A stretch of 64,000 bases of DNA, taken from positions 12,664,212 to 12,728,211 of the forward strand of contig NC_049981.1 in the NCBI RefSeq assembly GCF_000003815.2, written 5' to 3'. Shown here piece after piece: positions 60,240 to 64,000 of the stretch. Within the stretch, counting starts at the first letter, position 1; every line of letters begins with the position of its first letter. Under the pieces are notes generated by a model that did no database searches, was not told where the DNA came from, and was given only the letters and a program-made list of their open reading frames with translations. The position numbers were made by a program, and so were the translations under genes. The DNA comes from Branchiostoma floridae. Lineage: Eukaryota; Chordata; Leptocardii; Amphioxiformes; Branchiostomatidae.

Positions 60240-60440
60240 TACGGGTATCTTATACACATGCGTTTGGCACAGCGGCTCTCGCGCTACATCAGCAGATATT
60301 GTTTGACAGTTTCTCCCTTCGGAAGGGAACTTAAAACCGTCGACCTGGTCCTGTTCATGGGCAAGCTGCATTCATCAGACCTCTGCATGTGCATGGCAAA
60401 GAACCCAGCACACTTATCGAGAAGAGTAGGCGTTGCCGTG
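60240..60440 (+). mobile_element. SINE-like fragment
   Basis: The phrase order CGGCTCTCGCGC, TTTCTCCCTTCGGAAGGGAA, TTAAAACCGTCGACCTGGTC and AAAGAACCCAGCACACTTAT matches my recollection of a widespread invertebrate short interspersed repeat body. A tRNA-like head was not clearly identified. Low-to-moderate confidence. Confidence 0.35.
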
Positions 60441-61536
60441 GTTTGGTTGCCAAGGCTGAAAGAACCGTCGTGCGGCCACATAGCGCCACAGCGAGATATA
60501 GACATCCCCGGGGCCCAATAGAGAATGACTCAGCTTTACCTTGCTATCTCTGTATCTGGTTTGGTGTTGAATTACATCGATAAGCAATACGTTGACTCAA
60601 TCTTACAAAGCCTGACGTTTTCTCACAATTCAGCACTGGGCGCGGGCATTAAACACTTAATCGAAGGTGTATGCGAATCCGTCTAAACCCTTGATGATGT
60701 TGATCTACAACTTTTTATGTTTATTTCATAAACAACGTTTACACACCGCAAACAAACGTTCGAGCGTTAAGACCTATTTTTGAGTGGGCGATACACCGCT
60801 GATGTTTGCACAAAGCTACCCTGACGGTGGGCTACATTATGCCTTAGGTTACAAAACAACCAGTCGGTCAAAGAGGACTACTATATCACCTTTAAGACTG
60901 ATCACACGCAAATAAATGATAGGACGCTTAAGCTTGTACGCGCGCACTGTGGCACCGGGCCATTTCTTGAAGATTCTCAAAGGTAAGTGCTTTGGATAAT
61001 GATATTTGTGTGCTATAAACGTTAAAGAATCAATGGTAGTGTTAGTCAAACTGACATAGCAAACTATGGGGAAATCGTGTAGTAAAGAATTGGGAGTAGA
61101 AGTAGGCGCCCGAGTTGTTCAAGATGGCGAAATCTGCTCCTTAAGAGGGCAGTTATGCGCCACAACGCCAGGCTACATAGGAACGCTTAACAAAAACCAT
61201 GGATGCGAAGTCCTAAACGAGACCTACTAGTGAATCAGATTCGTTAAACTAGCTGCAAGTGTAGGGGCGTAAGTGTGAAACATGATGAAAAGCGAAGAAT
61301 CACCAATTAGTGTGTTTTCAGTCCTCGTTTCTGGTCCAAGGGCAAGGACAATTTTTACAATAATGCGGACAATGCGAGTTCAATTGGATATTGATGACGA
61401 CATTGCTATACTATGGTTGGATTCAGGCTTTGATGTTCTCGTGTATTCACTCTACTGGTCAATGGCGATAACATATCATCACTTTATGAAGGACGTCTAA
61501 CTCGATACGATTTCATCTCAGGTCATCTGAGGAAGC

Positions 61537-63875
61537 ATGAGGATCATCCGGTATCTTGTGGCTGTGCTTGTACTTTGTCCTGGAAGGGGTAAGTTTTAGT
61601 TACATTTACCAGTAACTTGTTTACGTTTTCCAGTAACGGTTTGTTTAGGGCAAAAGAAAGACTGTTGCGCAGAAAAAACACGTACCCCAATATCATATTT
61701 GCGATGCACACCTAATATGAGCAATCATACAACAGTTCCATCTGTTTATCCTATCCTGTTAATTATATATTTTTCTACATGCCCAGATCGCCGTGCATGG
61801 ATGGTTGAGCATAAACTCTTATAAGCACATAATCTATAGTTTTTTTTTGTATCTAGGGAGTAGAATACATTTTTAAGAATAGTCTATAATAGTGTAATGG
61901 TGTAACGGCCGGGTAGATTGACCAGATTGGGTAGAGTGTTCGCCTTGCAACCGGTAGGTCGTGAGTTCGATCCCGGCCTCTAGCTAGTCATACCAAAGAC
62001 TTAAGAAACGGTACATGCTGCTTTCTCTGCTTAGCACTAATGAAGAAGAGTATGGCAGTTAAACACATGCACACCATGATCACTACCAGAGGACTATAAT
62101 GACTTGCATAAATGTGTGGCATCTGTCACAGATGCACGAGCAACTTTAACTTCAAGATGATAGCAGCCTGGACTTACAACTTTAACCAAATGGTCTACGT
62201 AGATGGATTCGTTTTACTTTTCCTGATTTGAATGTTTCTTTTTTCTGTCTCCCTAACTGTCCCAGATGTAGTCGGACTTTCCGAAGAGTTCCGACTGATC
62301 ACTGTTTGAATGTTTTCCTCTCCCCTAACTGTCCCAGATGTACTTTCCGAAGAGTCCTGACTGATCACGATTTGAATGTTTTCCCGTACCAGATGTGGTG
62401 GGACTTTCCGAAGAGTCCCGACTAATTACGATTTGAATGTTTTCCCGTACCAGATGTAGTGGGACTTTCCGAAGTGTCCCGACTGATCACGATTTGAATG
62501 TTTTCCTGTCCCCCTAAACGTCCCAGATGTAGTGGGACTTTCCGAAGAGTCCCGACTGATCACGGACCTGCTGCAGAACTATGTATCCAAAGCGAGGCCG
62601 GTGTTGGAGAGCGAAACGGTGGTGACAGTTTCCATTGACATCTCACTGGCGCAGATCATCCGAGTGGTGAGAGAAATGCTCTTCATTTTCCTTTTGTTTC
62701 AGGTAATTTTACAGCTCTAAGGTGATGGAAAGTCTTGGCTAGAAGACATCTAGTGTCGTCATGCTATGTACGTACCAGGGGTTAGAATTCGAAGATCTTG
62801 ACAGATTGCATAACTGCAAATGAATAAGAACTTATATATGAGCACACTCACATTTCTTAATGTTTCTGATGCGGTGACATGGTATTATTGCATTTGCTTT
62901 CACAATTCCATATTGCAAATTTTCATAATGATTTGTAATTCCACGTACAGAAACGACCAAAGTAGCAACTCTCACTCTAATGTATTTTGTACCATGTGTG
63001 TCAAAAATGATTGAAGACTTATCAGGACTTTAATTAAATGATGAAAACCGTTTCTCTGTTTTATGTATTGTCTGACCCTTACCCCTTCCCTCATGACCTC
63101 AATGAAAAGTGGCCTGCGGGCCGATTTGAGCTTCTCATAAATAAACAAAGTTCAGACAAAAAGTTTCGCCCCATAAAATCACCATTGTGCAAATTTTTCT
63201 TTCTGCAATTAAAATAGACAAAGTACTATTTATAAGTAGTTCGTTAATTTTCCGTTGCGGAAGAGGAAATATAGTTCTTAATTGGTATGGGGTGATTTAG
63301 GATACCTTAAAAGTACTGAGGGGAATAGACCTGTTATGCAATCCTTAGTACAAACATGGTCCCCTTTACCTCAGCTCGTTTTACCAGTTGGTTGTTCCCA
63401 TATCCTCCCTTTATTGTGCTGCTGTTGGGCGAGACAGGGCAAGGGTGACAGGTGCATTGTGGGACCGTGCGAACTGCGTTACGCCATGTTGGATTCCATT
63501 GCTGATGACGTAACGTTACACGCCCTCATCGATATGCCAGGCTATTGGCTGCAAGATACCCATGTCCCGCGGGTACAATACGATGTAGCTAACGTTACTG
63601 GCTTCGTTTGGATCGTTCTTTGTCAAGCATATAAAAGGATTAGAGACAAGGGTGATTAGGATTATGTTAAACGGTCTATCTGTCATTATCTCAATAAGAG
63701 AGATAAGTATCGTCTTAGCTGTGAAATTTCAGCTTTGTACTATGGTCGCAAGTTGGCGCCAGAATGTTTTTATTGTTTCGCCTTCCAATGATTATGTGTA
63801 AACAAAAACACATCTTTTCTTTTTTGGCAGGACGCCAAGAACCAGCAGATTGTTACAAACCTTTGGATGAGACTG
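61537..63875 (+). CDS. Nicotinic acetylcholine receptor-type subunit, 5' part (runs off window)
   Basis: Cys-loop ligand-gated ion channel subunit of the plasma membrane. Exon 1 (61537-61588) encodes a signal peptide (IIRYLVAVLVLCPGR). Exon 2 (62527-62666) encodes the mature N-terminus with ESRLITDLLQNYVSKARPV and VTVSIDISLAQIIRV, aligning with the first helix and beta strand of the extracellular domain. Exon 3 (63831-63875) is 45 nt and encodes DAKNQQIVTNLWMRL, the conserved 45-nt third exon of nAChR genes. Phases agree (1, 0, 0). The Cys-loop and membrane helices lie beyond 64000. The acceptor of exon 2 is preceded by four partial copies of itself. Confidence 0.88.
61905..62110 (+). mobile_element. 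tRNA-derived SINE in nAChR intron 1
   Basis: A tRNA-like head from GGCCGGGTAG to CCCGGCC contains a good pol III B box (GAGTTCGATCCC) and an A-box-like GGGTAGAGTG. It is followed by a conserved-looking body (CATACCAAAGACTTAAGAAA, GGTACATGCTGCTTTC). The cloverleaf is degenerate, so this is a SINE rather than a functional tRNA. Confidence 0.6.
62255..62560 (+). repeat. Tandem copies of the nAChR exon 2 splice acceptor
   Basis: The acceptor CCAG plus the first ~30 exon bases (GATGTAGTGGGACTTTCCGA onward) recur, with exon-like starts at 62266, 62337, 62393, 62454 and the true one at 62527 (periods 71, 56, 61, 73). Each of the first four copies is followed by GATTTGAATGTTTTCC or a close variant, which restores a pyrimidine tract before the next AG. 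Only the last continues into the full exon. Confidence 0.92.
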
Positions 63876-64000
63876 GTGAGTTCATGAGTTTTTTTAACGT
63901 TAATAAGCAATTAAGTTCGTTGCATTTAGATAGGAAAAACCTTAATGAAAAGTAAATTTGACCTCTTCTATCTGTTTTCCATACTTATAAAATAGTACTG

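Noticed and set aside
61905-61985. Functional tRNA gene
   Set aside because: B box is good but the D-arm/anticodon region does not fold as a proper cloverleaf and a SINE body follows.
63282-63659. 125-codon ORF in nAChR intron 2
   Set aside because: No recognisable family, lies within an intron between two confirmed exons, and lacks splice or poly(A) support.

Overview
This is a metazoan nuclear genomic window, most likely from an invertebrate deuterostome and probably an amphioxus (Branchiostoma). That assignment is inference. It rests on short exons joined by canonical GT-AG introns, a deuterostome-type gene set (LEO1, an EMI/multi-EGF receptor, an ST8Sia-type sialyltransferase, a BTB-Kelch protein and a nicotinic-type Cys-loop receptor), and a dense load of short DNA transposons, MITEs, SINEs and microsatellites. 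No bacterial, organellar or viral gene layout was seen.

Layout. Positions 1-4.5 kb are repeats: an old satellite-like repeat, then a ~2 kb unclassified mobile repeat that is itself split by a 646-bp fold-back MITE at a TTAA. Positions 4.5-10.2 kb hold small MITEs, one small possible gene (7365-7619), a LINE fragment and minisatellites. Positions 10237-20014 (+) encode LEO1 of the PAF1 complex in 12 coding exons (639 aa). Positions 20.3-29.6 kb are largely featureless. Positions 29609-47162 (+) encode a 1078-aa type I membrane protein in 26 coding exons, with signal peptide, EMI, many EGF repeats, one Ig domain, a transmembrane helix and a tail ending in a PDZ-ligand-like tripeptide. Its introns carry the second copy of the ~2 kb repeat, two retrotransposon RT fragments, a hAT-like element and a Tigger-like MITE. 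Positions 51935-54305 (+) encode an ST8Sia-like sialyltransferase (4 coding exons, 384 aa). Positions 58643-55589 (-) encode a BTB-BACK-Kelch protein (3 exons, 677 aa). From 61537 (+) the first three exons of a nicotinic acetylcholine receptor-type subunit run to the window end.

The genes are functionally unrelated neighbours: a nuclear transcription elongation factor, a cell-surface receptor, a Golgi enzyme, a probable ubiquitin-ligase adaptor and an ion channel. There is no operon-like logic. Exon chains were assembled by hand from splice signals and reading frame. For the three complete multi-exon genes checked (LEO1, the EMI/EGF receptor, ST8Sia) the summed coding length is an exact multiple of three.

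The most unusual signal is structural. Three genes have minisatellites that start on a splice junction and copy it: the 3' splice site of nAChR exon 2 (five copies), the 5' splice site of ST8Sia exon 3 (many copies) and, more weakly, a 5' splice site in the EMI/EGF gene. For the nAChR acceptors and the ST8Sia donor, use of any decoy site would put a stop codon in frame. The second informative signal is a natural empty-site/filled-site pair that dates and defines the TTAA-targeting MITE.
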